NCBI GenBank assembly: GCA_905147135.1
Contig: LR990049.1
Span: forward strand, 15,703,428 to 15,767,427
From: Blastobasis lacticolella
Lineage: Eukaryota; Arthropoda; Insecta; Lepidoptera; Blastobasidae
Reading direction: 5' to 3'
DNA length: 64,000 nt
Of the stretch, positions 11,185 to 22,926 are shown piece by piece. The position numbers and the translations under genes were made by a program. Position 1 is the stretch's first letter; each line of letters starts with the position of its first letter. The notes beneath the pieces are model-generated. The model ran no database searches, had not been told where the DNA came from, and saw nothing but the letters and a program-made list of their open reading frames with translations.

Positions 11185-12360
11185 ATTTATTTACAATTCC
11201 TAAAATGCCAACCTAAAAATGTAGTTTATTTTAAATTAACATCTAACATTTGTATACCATACAATGAAAAGATATTTAAATTACTGTATTATAATTGTGG
11301 AGTGTACAGTAGCAGTAGGTATACTTATGATCAAGTATAGCGCCTCCAGTCTTGATGTTTAATTACATTTGAAACATGTTTCTATTTAGGTGGTTTAATT
11401 AATCTAAGATTGGCCCGAATGATGTTTTATGACTATAATAGGATTAGGTTTGCATGAACATGCTTATCTAAGTAAGCAGGTAGGTAGATAGGTAGGTCTT
11501 CTAAAAGATACCTGCTAATCCTTCCTAGACTACTCCAAGATTACATTTTTCGGGAAACGTAACGCAGGCATAGCATTTTTTTGTTATTATCAATAGGCTT
11601 GCATTTGATCTCAACTCACCTGATGGAAAGCAACGATAAGGTCGAAGGTGTAGCATGCGTGCCTAGAAAATACCTATTCACTCTTGATTCTGAGCATTCC
11701 TCAGCAGCGCGCATAAGAAAGGAATAGTGGTGGTGTAGTGTCCAGCAGCAACTCGTCGTCTTGATGTGGATCATGTGTGTTGTTCAGGTATGACTTGCTA
11801 CAATAGTGATTCGGAAAGAGCGTTTGATTTTCTATAACTTAGCGTACTTAGCCCAAACACACACAATTTTGAAGATGTTTCAGTAATCAATTCGACCGAT
11901 GATAATAAACTTAGTTCTGTTTAAAACCAGAAATTTTACCTGTGCAAATTCTGATCTTTGAAATATCTGGTTTGCAAAACAAGTTTAGGGTTCGAATAGT
12001 TCGAAGTATAGAGTTGAAATTGAGCTTTGAATTGTCTGTTGACAATAAGAGGCAATAAGAATATTTTTGCGTTGTAGAAAATTACGCGTAATATCCAAAA
12101 CAAAGCCCTTGTCTATGTTGATGTAAGGGTCGGAAATGACTGCTCTTAGTTAACACTGCAGAAAAGCTCCAGGTTACTCAGAGATCAATGGGAAGAGAAA
12201 AAAAGATTTATTTTTGAAAGAGAAAGTTTTCTTTCAATACAAGTCGTTTATACAATTTATATTGCATGGCAAATACCAGGCTACCTCACTTAGCCGTCTC
12301 CACTAGAAATGTAAAAATTTTTTGAAAACTTTTGGTGTTATAATGTAGCTAAGCTCTTAG
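11185..12360. other. Downstream flank of trypsin gene 2
   Basis: Matches 5769-6970 closely with small indels (for example fewer GGTAG repeats near 11480 and a short extra stretch near 12035-12050). No gene seen. Confidence 0.6.
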
Positions 12361-13354
12361 AGTTCCACATTAGATATTCCAGATCTTTGATGTTTATCAT
12401 TCTGAACTTCTGCTAATGCACCTTTTGCATGGTCTCGTAGAGTTCCACATCAGATGTGAATATAGATAGATCTCTGAATTCTGTACCTCATCAAAAATGA
12501 CGATTACGCTGAACGACTTCTGCTAAGGCACCATTTACATATATATGAAGTGTACTAGGTGCCTTAAAGTTCCATATTAGATATTCTATATCTTAGATTT
12601 TTATACGTCGCATCAGAAAACGCTACACATGCTAAATAACTTTTGCTAAGACAACGTTTCCATATTTCTTTAGCTAGTCTATATCAGATGTTCAAATCGT
12701 GAAAATCAATTATACCCTTTATGTTTCCTATACTTTTTTTATATACCATACAGGTGACAAATAAGCTTACGGCCTGCCTGATTGATGGTAAGCAGTCACC
12801 GCAGCCTATGGACGTTTGCAATACCAGGGGCAGCATCCACGCGTTGCCGACCCCGTAAAAACCTTTTCACCCCTTTTTAAGAACTCCATGTTGTACTCTC
12901 CAGGAAAAACCTCTTCAGGTAGTTCAATCCACAGCCTTAGAGTGCGTGGAAGAAAGTTTCTTTGGAACCGCATAGTTCGCGACCAATTTGATTTAATAGC
13001 AATGCAAAAAAAATTTCATTCAAATTCGACTAGTAGTTCCAGAGATTAGCGTGTACAAATAGATAAACAGGCATACAAAATTTGCAAAAAACTGATTCTA
13101 TGACTAGCTTTTGCCCGGACTTTGTCCGCGTTTAAATAGTTTTTAGGGTAGTTTATCTTTTTCTTGAGCGACAGTTTTAAATGACTCCCTAATGTATGAA
13201 ACCCAGTAAGTACTACGGAGAGATCAACCTGTATCTCCGGTTCTACACAATTAAATTAGATAAAATATGGCCTAGACCTCAAACTACCAAACTGTGAAAT
13301 CCCCATCAAAATCCATTCCGCGCGATTTCCTTATTTCTTACAATGTTATTGATC

Positions 13355-13910
13355 AGATGGTCCGATCGCGTGCGAAATACCGAAGATCTGCGACGAGCCA
13401 ATGTTGGTGGCATTGAGAGCTATATTATGCGTCGGCAGCTTCGGTGGTGCGGACATGTATCCCGTATGGCGGAGGAAAGAGTGGCAAAGCGCATCTTTTA
13501 TTCTGAACTAGAGGAGGGCAAGCGGAAACGCGGCGAACAACTCCTCCGATATAAAGATGTTCAGAAGCGTCACATGAAAGGGTGTAACATTCAGCCCTCT
13601 TTGTGGGAAGATTTGGCAGCACAAAGGTCTGAATGGCGCGGGCTTGTACAGAGGAAAGTACGCGACTTTGAGGAGCAGCGCCAAGCTGACCTCGACGCTA
13701 AACGCGATCAAGTAAAAGCCCGTACACCCGCAGCCATCACTTACAATTTTATAAACGGCAAACTGACGTGCCCACATTGTGCACGGGAGTTTGCCGCGAA
13801 GATTGGCTATGCAAGCCATCTTCGTGCGCATCAGCGCAGATCTGATTAGGGGTTGAAGAGGTCGCCATGGCCGAAACCGGTCGGAAGAAGAGAGAGAGAT
13901 TGATCTATTA
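13355..13910 (+). mobile_element. Same LINE fragment in unit C, 3' UTR shortened
   Basis: Same insertion point and 5' truncation as in unit B (starts right after GTTATTGATC). The 168-codon frame (13343-13849) is intact with only a few substitutions. The end differs: the sequence passes from GATTGATCTATTA directly into TGGTTCTAAATTAGG, so about 100 bp including the poly(A) signal and (ATTC)n tail is deleted. Confidence 0.85.
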
Positions 13911-14517
13911 TGGTTCTAAATTAGGTGTAACAGTTTCCAACATCAATTATAGGTACCCCACATGTTACCCCGCTTAATAGCTACACAACAAAAAAAGATT
14001 GAAATCCATCTAGTAGTTCTGAAGATTAGCGTGTACAAAGAGACAACAAAAATTTTAAAAATTCTTATTCTATTACTAATTATTTTAATAAGTTAGCCCT
14101 AAACTTTTTTTAAATAAGTTCAATGTTCTTACATTCATTTTTACTGTTATATTATATGTATACATACTATCTCTTCATACTATTTTGGTTTGTAAATATA
14201 TTCAGTATATTTACACTAGACACTAGTTTCATCTTGCAGATCTGCAACAGTAAAAACTGAAACAAGGCCCAGAGGAACAGAGGCCCTATTTTTGAACCGT
14301 TTTGGAACGCAAGCGTTCGCAGTGATGCGAGTGCATGGTTTCAAAAGTTTGTAACACAATAATATATGTGGTGTCAACTACACAAACAAACCTACAGCGA
14401 TTCATAGTACATGGAACATTATTATTATTTAGCATTAAAAAAAATGTTATCTTTTAACACCTAAGCAAGATTAAAGTGTATTTGTCAGTAGCAAGAGATT
14501 AAATCGATATCTTAACC

Positions 14518-14578
14518 GATCATTATATATAGAGGGGCAATTCATTGTCGGTATCTACAGTTCTAAGGAATAGCCAAG
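14518..14578 (+). promoter_or_regulatory. Core promoter and 5' UTR of trypsin gene 3
   Basis: The TATA element lies near 14522-14531, with the same leader as genes 1 and 2. The base just before the start context differs (CCAAGATG instead of CCAGGATG), as does one leader base (GTATCTACAG). Confidence 0.65.
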
Positions 14579-16369
14579 ATGCGTGTAGCAGTTGTTCTTT
14601 TGGCCGCCCTCGTCGCCGTTTCGGGTAAGCATTACAATTATAAATAAAATATAGGCAATGCGTAAACAAAATTAGTGACTGACTTCTTTAAATGTCTATT
14701 TAAATTATAATAACTTTTAGATATCTATTTTATTCATTTTTTTTTACCTTATGGTAAGCGGTAACAGTCGCTCATAACAGCCACGATACAAGCATTTACG
14801 TTACAAACATTATATTTTACATGTTCCATAAAGCATAATGTTTAAGATTTGTTGGTCCTATAATTTTGAAATTATATATTTTATTTTATTTTATTAGGCA
14901 GTGCTGTTTTTTAATTTGCTGTAATTTTGGCATTATTTTATTTTTATTAACTATAAATATAAATTATATTATAAAACAAAATCGAAAGACACCGCGTTCG
15001 ACTAAGCTAAGTTAAGTATACTTTATTTTTTGTAACTATAAAGTACTGGGATAACCTTCGCCTTTCTTACAAGCCGGCGTTCACATCAACCACCAATCCC
15101 AACTACCAACTAATCCACGCCGTGAAGACCGCCTTAGCGTACTTAATTTGAATGAACCAATGAGCAAGTCGTATTCAGCCTCAATACTTGATAGTAAAAA
15201 AAATAGAGTATGGAAGTTCCTCCAAAGTAGAAGGGTATAAAAAGATTTATATTCAGAGTGTAATATTCCACTTTGTATTCCACTTTTTATATAGTGGAAC
15301 TAGTGTACAAAAAGTGATTTAATTCATAATAATGGAGTTCCATCACGAAGTGACAACATAAAGTGTTAAATATATATTCAGAGTATTTAATGTTATTAAA
15401 GAAATTACCTTAATACATTATTTTTACAGCTTCCTCGGTTTCCGAGGAATGGCGCAGCAACAGGATTGTTGGTGGGTCGGTGACCACCATCAACCAATAC
15501 CCATTTGGCACGGCCTTGCTGTTCTCTAGCAACCTGGCAACTTACTGGCAATCCTGCGGTGGTTCCCTCCTCAACACTCGCTCCGTTCTGTCTGCTGCCC
15601 ATTGCTTCTGGTACGATATTCACATTTCTAAATTTGATTTTACATATATATTATCTACTGGTTAGTTTAATTATAAAATTAATATGTTTGATTCGCAGGG
15701 GAAGGTCGGCCGCTCAATGGCGTATCCGTGTCGGCTCCACCTGGGCCAACAGCGGCGGCACCGTCCACAACACACAGCAGATCATCAACCACCCCAACTA
15801 CAACAACAACAACTTAGACAACGATGTCTCCATCCTGCGCAGTGCCACCACCATCGGCTACATCAACAACGCCGTCGCGCCCGCCAGCATCGCCGGCGCC
15901 AACTACAACCTCGCCGACAACCAAGTCGTCTGGGCCATCGGATGGGGCACCACCTCTGTCAGTACATTCTTCGATGACCAACAATTATTACACCTATGCA
16001 CGCCTGAACATAAGGAAGCGTACTCTTTATCCACATGATTGAATATTAAACTTGAACGTTTTAAATTTCTAGTTCGGCGGCCAATCTTCTGAGCAGCTGC
16101 GCCACGTGCAGATCTGGACCGTGAACCAGGCCACCTGCAGGAACCGCTACGCCACGGTCGGCAACACCGTCACCGACAACATGCTGTGCGCCGGCTGGCT
16201 GGACGTGGGCGGCCGCGACGCCTGCCAGGGAGACTCCGGCGGACCCCTTATCCACAACGGCGTGGTCGTAGGTGTCTGCTCCTGGGGCCGCCAGTGCGCT
16301 CTCGCTCAGTTCCCTGGTGTCAACGCTCGCGTATCTCGCTACACCGCTTGGATCCAAGCTAACGCTTAA
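14579..16369 (+). CDS. Trypsin-like serine protease, gene 3 (4 exons, 260 aa)
   Basis: Exons: 14579-14624, 15430-15610, 15699-15957 and 16073-16369. The predicted 260-aa precursor is identical to gene 2 (Glu22, Tyr252) with all catalytic and pocket residues present. The poly(A) signal is AATAAA at 16398-16403. Two oddities stand out. The intron 2 donor reads GTACGA where genes 1 and 2 have GTAAGA. The 3' end of intron 1 (about 15397-15429) has a different sequence from the other two genes, although the AG acceptor is kept. The coding sequence has no stop or frameshift, so it is probably functional, but a weakened donor could lower correct splicing. Confidence 0.94.
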
Positions 16370-16989
16370 GATGTACCTACCGCATATAATTAAGTATAAT
16401 AAATTCCATTGTCTATAAAAGTAACTGAATTATTTTTCGTCATTTATTTACAATTCCTGAAATGGTAACCTAAAAATGCAGCTTATTTTAAATTAGCATC
16501 CAACATTTGTAGCTTATGTAGTAAACCCACAATGAAAAATTATTTAAATTTCTGTATTACAGAAATCTGAGCTACAGCAGCTCCAGCCTTGATGTTCAAT
16601 TACATTTGAGACATGTTTCAATTTAGCTAGTTTAATTAATCTAAGATTTGCCTGAATGGTATTTTATAAAGACAATAGGATTATGTTTGCATGAACATGC
16701 TTATCTAGTAAGCAGGTAGGTAAGTCTTCTAGAAGATACCTACTTATCCTACCTAGAAGACTCCAAGATTATATTTTTCGGAGAAAGTAACGCAGGCATA
16801 GCATACATCAGCAGCTCGCATAAGAAAGTGCTAGTGGTAGTGTAGTGTCCAGCAGCAACTCATTACCTTGATGTAGATCATACTAGGTGACAAATAACTA
16901 CGGCAGAGGCAGACCAACTAGCGCCTATAAAACAAGAAAACAAGCAGTTGAACGATATGCATAATTGATGATTACACGAACTTACCTTA

Positions 16990-18455
16990 CTTGAAGTTTA
17001 ATCATAATTTTATGAGGTTTTGTCCGGAGAGATAAGATTATGTACTTGTAGTAGACATGATTTTATGACGAACACCATACCGCATTGCTTTTATGGGAAT
17101 GGTATCCCAGTTTTTTTTCTCTGTGGGCGTCCTCTCGGCCAGCCATTTTGGTGTCAATATTAATGTCATGAGCCTTTCAGTGCTCGTCCATGTCGCACGC
17201 TCGCTTAAAATTAACAAACAAAAACAAAACGAACAGTTTCGACATTAAGTTAAGGTACTTATGTTTTTCTGGAAACATTTTTTCAGATCAATTTTTTTAC
17301 AAATATATCCAAGGGTTAGTACTAGAGAGAAGAATTTAATATCGGTCGTATTGCATGGTATTGGGGGCAGTCACAAGGGCTGTCAGTTGCCGCTAAATAG
17401 TGTTGAGAATAATCAAAGGCTCTTTCCTCACTTACTGCAGCCGTACCGTGGACCAATCGCAGCAAGCCAGTACCAGAGCTGTCTTGCTGCGATTGGTTAA
17501 AACTCAATTGCATCACAATGGCGGCGTACAATCGGAGATAGGCGGTACCACTGCTGTACTTACTATAAAGTGAGTCTGCAATACAGCTTCCTTCGATCAA
17601 AATGTTCCCGGGAACTGTGAAATTCGTGTGTAACCTAGCAACAAAAACTACCTACGGCCTAAATACGTTTGTAATGCCGACATCAGCAAGTAAAATAAAT
17701 CATATTGCACGGTATTGAGGGCTGTCTCTAACCACCAAATAGTCTTGAGAATCATCTCTGGAGGGCTATTTCCCCACTTTACGTACCTACACACTGAAAA
17801 GTGACTATGCAATACCTGCAGCATTTTTCACGATATGGATAAGAAGACGTTCTCAAAAGCCGTGAAGGTCTTATCTAGCTTATTAATGAAAAGCTGTTAA
17901 CGCAATAACAAAAGGGGATGAGTTTGTTAGCCTCATTACGCGTCATCACGTACACCGGCGAGTAAAATGAAATACATCACATTGCATAACATGGTGGCCA
18001 TCCGTGAGAGCTATCTCTTACCACCAAATAGTATTGTGGATAGATTGTGGACAATTTCTTCGCTTTCTGCACTAAGTATTAAGTTGCATTTATTTCGATT
18101 TGATATCAATATCAAATAATAACGAATTGCGATATTCTCATCAGTTTCATTACCTACGGGTGTCATCAAGGACATAGCACCAACAACAATTTTAATAATC
18201 ACTTGGCGTAATATTGTGGTTAGCTACGAGGACTGGCTTTTGCCGCCAAATAGTGGTTTTGACAAATTTTTATTCAATGTGCTGTAATTATTAAAGTGCA
18301 AATGGCCAAAAAACCACTGTTTCGAGGAAACGGACTTAGGTCTGCTTTATGAGTAATATATGTTTACAATAATAACTTTTTGGCGGGTCTACTACAAGTA
18401 CATAATCTCTCCGGACGAAACCTCATATAATTATGATTGACGTTTAATCATTCAA
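16990..18455. mobile_element. ~1.46-kb inverted-repeat element with internal degenerate repeats
   Basis: Left arm 16997-17056 (with TCCGGAGAGATAAGATTATG and GTACTTGTAGTAGAC) pairs in reverse complement with right arm 18388-18450 (GTCTACTACAAGTAC, then CATAATCTCTCCGGACGAAA). Between the arms are four diverged copies of a block around 'ACCACCAAATAGT'/'CCGCCAAATAGT' (near 17390, 17738, 18025 and 18243). No transposase frame is seen. Best read as a non-autonomous DNA transposon. Confidence 0.75.
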
Positions 18456-18483
18456 TATTCGTATCGTCAACTCGTACTTTTTT

Positions 18484-18892
18484 AATGAGCAGTTTTCCAA
18501 TAGGTATCTAAAGCATTCCTAACCGCTCCCTAGATGGCGCCCCGACAATTTTGGTAATTGATAATCGCTTGAAATAGGTTCTTGGCAAAGAGGATTTAAA
18601 CACTGGGTACGTTGTATTGGATAATATTATATTTATCACTATTTTTTAACCATTTTAGAGGTTGTAATAAATTATTGCAAACAAAACAAACATCAATTTG
18701 ACTGAGTCAATTCGTTTCATGGACACTAGGATCAAGAATGGACGCAATACAAATCATAGATAATATAAAATGTTTGTATTAAAATACATTTCGTTGGACC
18801 TTCTGGTAAAAAATTACCAAAATTGTAGGAGCGCCATCTATTGACGCTTTTTGAAACCAATTAACAATACCTACTGGAAAACTCCTCATTGC
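18484..18892. mobile_element. ~410-bp inverted-repeat MITE
   Basis: The left arm (AGTTTTCCAATAGGTAT ... TAGATGGCGCC ... ACAATTTTGGTAATT, 18484-18563) pairs with the right arm (AATTACCAAAATTGT ... GCGCCATCTA ... ATACCTACTGGAAAACT, 18806-18892). It lies only about 30 bp from the preceding element. No coding capacity. Confidence 0.78.
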
Positions 18893-21800
18893 CTAGGGAA
18901 GCATGTACGGACGATCCACCTGATGGAAAGCGGCCACCGTCATCCAGGACATCTGCAACCTAAGGGAAGCGGATGCGGTGCCGGCCTTTGAAGTACCTGT
19001 AAATATGCCTTATGAAGAACCCCATGTTATACTCGTAGTGCAAAGGGAAGACTTTAGGAGTTCACTCCACATCTTGCACGTGCGCGATAAATATGTTCAC
19101 GATTCCCTTACGTTAGCAGGATGCCAGGCATACAGATGGTGTGGATCTACCCCATCGACGGAGGGTGCGGTGGCGGAAAAGTGACGGTGGCACCAGGTTG
19201 TTTAACTTTAGGAACTGTTTAGGTCCTCGGAACATATCCCGTTGTAATTGCCCCGTTTTTTGTTTAATCTACTAATACTTACACCTAAGAATAAAGTACA
19301 AGAAAAATATTTTAGATAGTTATTAAGTAGGTACGTAGACAATATTATGAGCGAGATACAGGGATTTTACTATGATTAAGGTACGGCACCTCCACCCATG
19401 ATATTAGATGACAATTAAAGATGAACGTAATGTTTCGTTTAAATTACTTAGCCGAAAACAGTCTAAACAAAAGTTTTAAAATGTTTTTTATTCTCAATGT
19501 ATATGACTTATTTTAATAATTTGGGTGAGACAATTGTTTTGTTTTGTTGTGTAGGGAGTGACACATTCGTATGTTTATTTCAAGGATATTTGTTGAATAT
19601 TTATAGCCCTAATGTCGCATTAGGTACAATCTACCTATACCCATGCATGTACCACCCATATGTATAAGGAAAAAACATATGTACAAGGTATAGGTACAAT
19701 CCCAATTTTATTTAGGTTATCTTTGATTAGTAAAATACCTGATTTCATTCTATGAACTATTAATCTGAACCTATTTTTATCCTATCTAAATATTGCCCAA
19801 TCGTTGTTTATCAGAATCTTCAATAAAATATCAGTCATAAAACATATTTGACATCCGATAGCAGGTGCATGCTACAATAACTATCTATCCATAAATTTTG
19901 TCACTTTTATCTGACTTAATAAGTCTATGCCATTTGTAAATAATTATCATTGAAGGCTAAAAAATACAACTTTAAGAACAATATTTTTCTTGCTATATTA
20001 CGTTTTCGCAGTACGTGGAAATTAAATCGGTACCTAAGAATTTAATAAATCAGGTCCTTGGTGGCGTAACGTGCCTTTATTTACGAAAGTATTCAACGAC
20101 AATATTACATAGGAACATCATTAAGGGATGAGAGGTTTCGATCGAACTCCTTGTCACAATGAAAATTTCTATGTCACCGCTTACAAAAAGAATCAACAAG
20201 AAATTGTGTTATCGCATTTCACATTGTACATTACGGCGCGCTTTAAGGGTTGCATCGAAAACCTTGAGGAGGAGAAGCAATGGATCTTGTTGCAGGATAA
20301 ATTTCTGTCGACACCAATGAAGGTTTCGTGACTCGGAGAAGAGTCATGGCAGACTGCCAGGGCGGCTGTTAGCTGTGCTCGTTGTTTTTCTTACACCAGC
20401 GGGATTCATTTTAGATTGACTACAGTTGGCTTATTTTTCATGTTATTTTCAGTTATCTACTTAAATCTACACTTTCTTTGGATTTCTATTCCAAGTAGGT
20501 ATGTTCCAAATTGCACTTACTGTAGGTTCTATCCGCTACAACAATATATTTTGTTTCTTCAAGGAACTAACCTGAAACAAAAAGTAAAAAGATCTGAATA
20601 AATTTCAAGGAACACAATCAGGGAAACTCAAATAATTGCAAAAGCCATACGCCAATATTTTTCTGTGTTTATCTCACTAAGCCTCTACAGGCTTTTTCGT
20701 CAGTTTTATAAAATATTGTTTAAAAAGCGGCCAATATGTGTCGAGCCATGTGAAATGTAGTTTTCCGTAGTTGCTGTTGGGCGCCATAAAGATACGGCGA
20801 TAGGTTTGCCCCATATCACATTTGAATGGCTGAGAAACAGGCAAAATATGGATATTATATGCTTGTGGGTTCATCTCTGGCAATTGAAGATAAGCCATAC
20901 AATCGTCATCACCATCATATTAGCCAAAGATTGCCCACAGCTCAGGACATATTCCTTCCACGAGCCACTGATCTGAGAGTCCCTTGCAGCTATCCTTACT
21001 GTAGATACATTATCTAATACATTATGTATTAACTGCTGATGTATCTAAAATCTAATAATTATCTGCAGGTCGAGCATCTGAGTCATCGTCTCGCTGTCAA
21101 TTTCCATCAATATGTCTATCAATGTGTGCTGATTTGCATTTAACAAGACAGCAGCGTGATGGATTACAAGCTGATGAAGCCATCCATTACAGTTTCCGTT
21201 CACATAGTATGCCACAGGTCCATCAAATCGTATTAGGCTACTGCATAAATTCGCTAAAATATCGTAAAAGACCAATCTAGATACGATATATAAAGTAAAA
21301 TTCTGTAAGTAGCTAACAAGGTAATTCGCTTAAGTATTTACAAAGTAAATTGGATCCTCGTCTTGTTACATTGTGTCTTTTTAAATATTTTATCGCTTCG
21401 GTCACTTTCATATAGAAATATAACTTTTAAAAGGTATTGCATTGCATTGCGGTTTGAAGGTTAAGGTATCCTTCAAAAGGTGAAATCCGGAAGGTAAGGT
21501 TTTATCAATATCAAGGTCAATTACAGTCGTAAGGCATTTCATCTTAGTCCTCACTGACGCACCAGCGGTTCTGATTTTTTGTTGCCCAAAATGCATCGTT
21601 GATGAAATGGGCGACAGTTACCACCTGCCATCAGGTGGACTGTCTGCACGGTTGTCACTGCGTAGAATAAAAAAAAAGCGGACGGAAGCACGATGGGGTT
21701 GCGCCTGTTTACACAGGGGCCTCGGAAAGTGTTCTAGGACCAACAGTTTTCGACAGTTTGACAGTTGTCACAAATGCCATATCTATCAGAATGAGCTTTT

Positions 21801-21911
21801 CGCTGAAATACAATTTCAGTTGGATGAAAAAGGGTGCCTAGTTAGCCGAAAAGCAATTTACCTATACTTAGTTGTTCTTCTTTTCCAATTAACGTAGGTT
21901 TGATGTAACTA
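18893..21911. other. Non-genic stretch with scattered repeats
   Basis: A 'CCACCTGATGGAAAGCGGCC' repeat fragment lies at about 18918-19190. Near 21520-21690 is a repeat containing 'TAAGGCATTTCATCTTAGTC' and 'GGGCGACAGTTACCA', with relatives at 60970-61130 and 43760-43810. A short frame at 20128-20331 (67 codons) resembles no family I know. No rRNA, tRNA or convincing exon seen. Confidence 0.5.
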
Positions 21912-22926
21912 TATATGTCGCAGCCATCTGGTTAAATCAGCCATTTAATGAGTAGGCTAGCCTGTTAAATAATAGCCGGCATTCAATTGAATGCCTAGGC
22001 AGATAGTAGATAGAACAATCAACGCTTAACGTTTAACTAGTTGGCTTATTGTAAGCCAGCCCTTTGAAGACGGCTGACGTAAAATCAGGCAGGTGATTTA
22101 AATTTAGTTCAAATTTTATCCACTGCAGCACTGGTAGTCATTAAAACAAATATGGCGTCAGACAGCTCGCACAGCAAGCAATGTTTTTGTATTTTTATCG
22201 TTTTAACTAAATTTAAAGTGTTTTTAAGTAAGAATAAGGATAACTTAATTTATTCATTTTCTTTTCATACTTACAATTAGAAACATATGTCTAAGAAAGT
22301 TTCGTGCCATTTTATATTTAATAAATAAAAAAGTGCATTGCTCCTATACTACATTGTTGCAAATAGTTATAAGTTTAAAGTTATTATTGTGGTAAATACT
22401 AAAAATTTAATAGGTACTCGCAATGCAATCACTAATTGAATTTGTTGCCACTAATATTTTCGTTTCTAAATAAAAATTATATTTATTAATTCGTATTTTT
22501 TATCTTAAGTAAAGTTATCTAATTTACGAATGGGCACTTAAACCAGACATATATATTCTACTAGCGGACCCGACAGACGTTGTCCTGTCTACACGTCTTT
22601 AATTTGAAAATTTCAAACTTTTTTTACAAAATTGTGAATCTAAACCATTCCCAGATCCCCTTGAACACACACAAAAAATTTCATCAAAATCGGTCCAGTC
22701 GTTTGAGAGAAGTTCAGTGACATACACACTCACAGAAGAATTATATATATAAAGATTAAAGATTAACAAAATGGCTAAATAAGGTTCAGCCAAGTAGCTG
22801 CACGTTACATTCTACTGCAACTACATGGCTAGTTGTCCTTTAGCCATTCAATTGAATGCCGGCGATTTATTAACGGACTAGCCTTCTAATTAAATGGCTA
22901 ATTTAACCAGATGGCTGCGACATATA
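21912..22926. mobile_element. ~1.0-kb inverted-repeat DNA element, hosting a nested Helitron
   Basis: Arms 21912-21998 and 22846-22926 are reverse complements, beginning TATATGTCGCAGCCATCTGG and including GCCGGCATTCAATTGAATG. The inner ATTCAATTGAAT is itself palindromic. There is no transposase frame. A 195-bp Helitron fragment (22561-22755) sits inside, so this element is older than that insertion. Confidence 0.83.
22561..22755 (-). mobile_element. Short non-autonomous Helitron
   Basis: On the minus strand it starts TCTTTATATATATAATTCTT and ends GGGTCCGCTAG, the TC...CTAG termini of Helitrons, and it sits between A and T as expected. It includes 'CAAACGACTGGACCGATTTT'. A relative with a long minisatellite is at 51285-51747. 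Confidence 0.8.

Larger units (their letters stand above)
6971..12360 (+). repeat. Tandem unit B of the trypsin array
   Basis: Second unit, about 5.39 kb, with trypsin gene 2 (9323-11112). It aligns with unit A along its length except for the insertions named under A and a LINE fragment at 7992-8650. Downstream of the gene, A and B stay alignable up to the next unit, which fits unequal crossing-over between flanking repeats. Confidence 0.93.
12361..16890 (+). repeat. Tandem unit C of the trypsin array (last copy)
   Basis: Third unit with trypsin gene 3 (14579-16369). Homology to A and B continues past the gene with rising divergence (for example the AATTAATCTAAGATTTGCC and AACATGCTTATCTA blocks) and stops near 16890, after 'CCAGCAGCAACTC'. 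The more diverged 3' flank suggests that this end is the old edge of the array. Confidence 0.9.
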
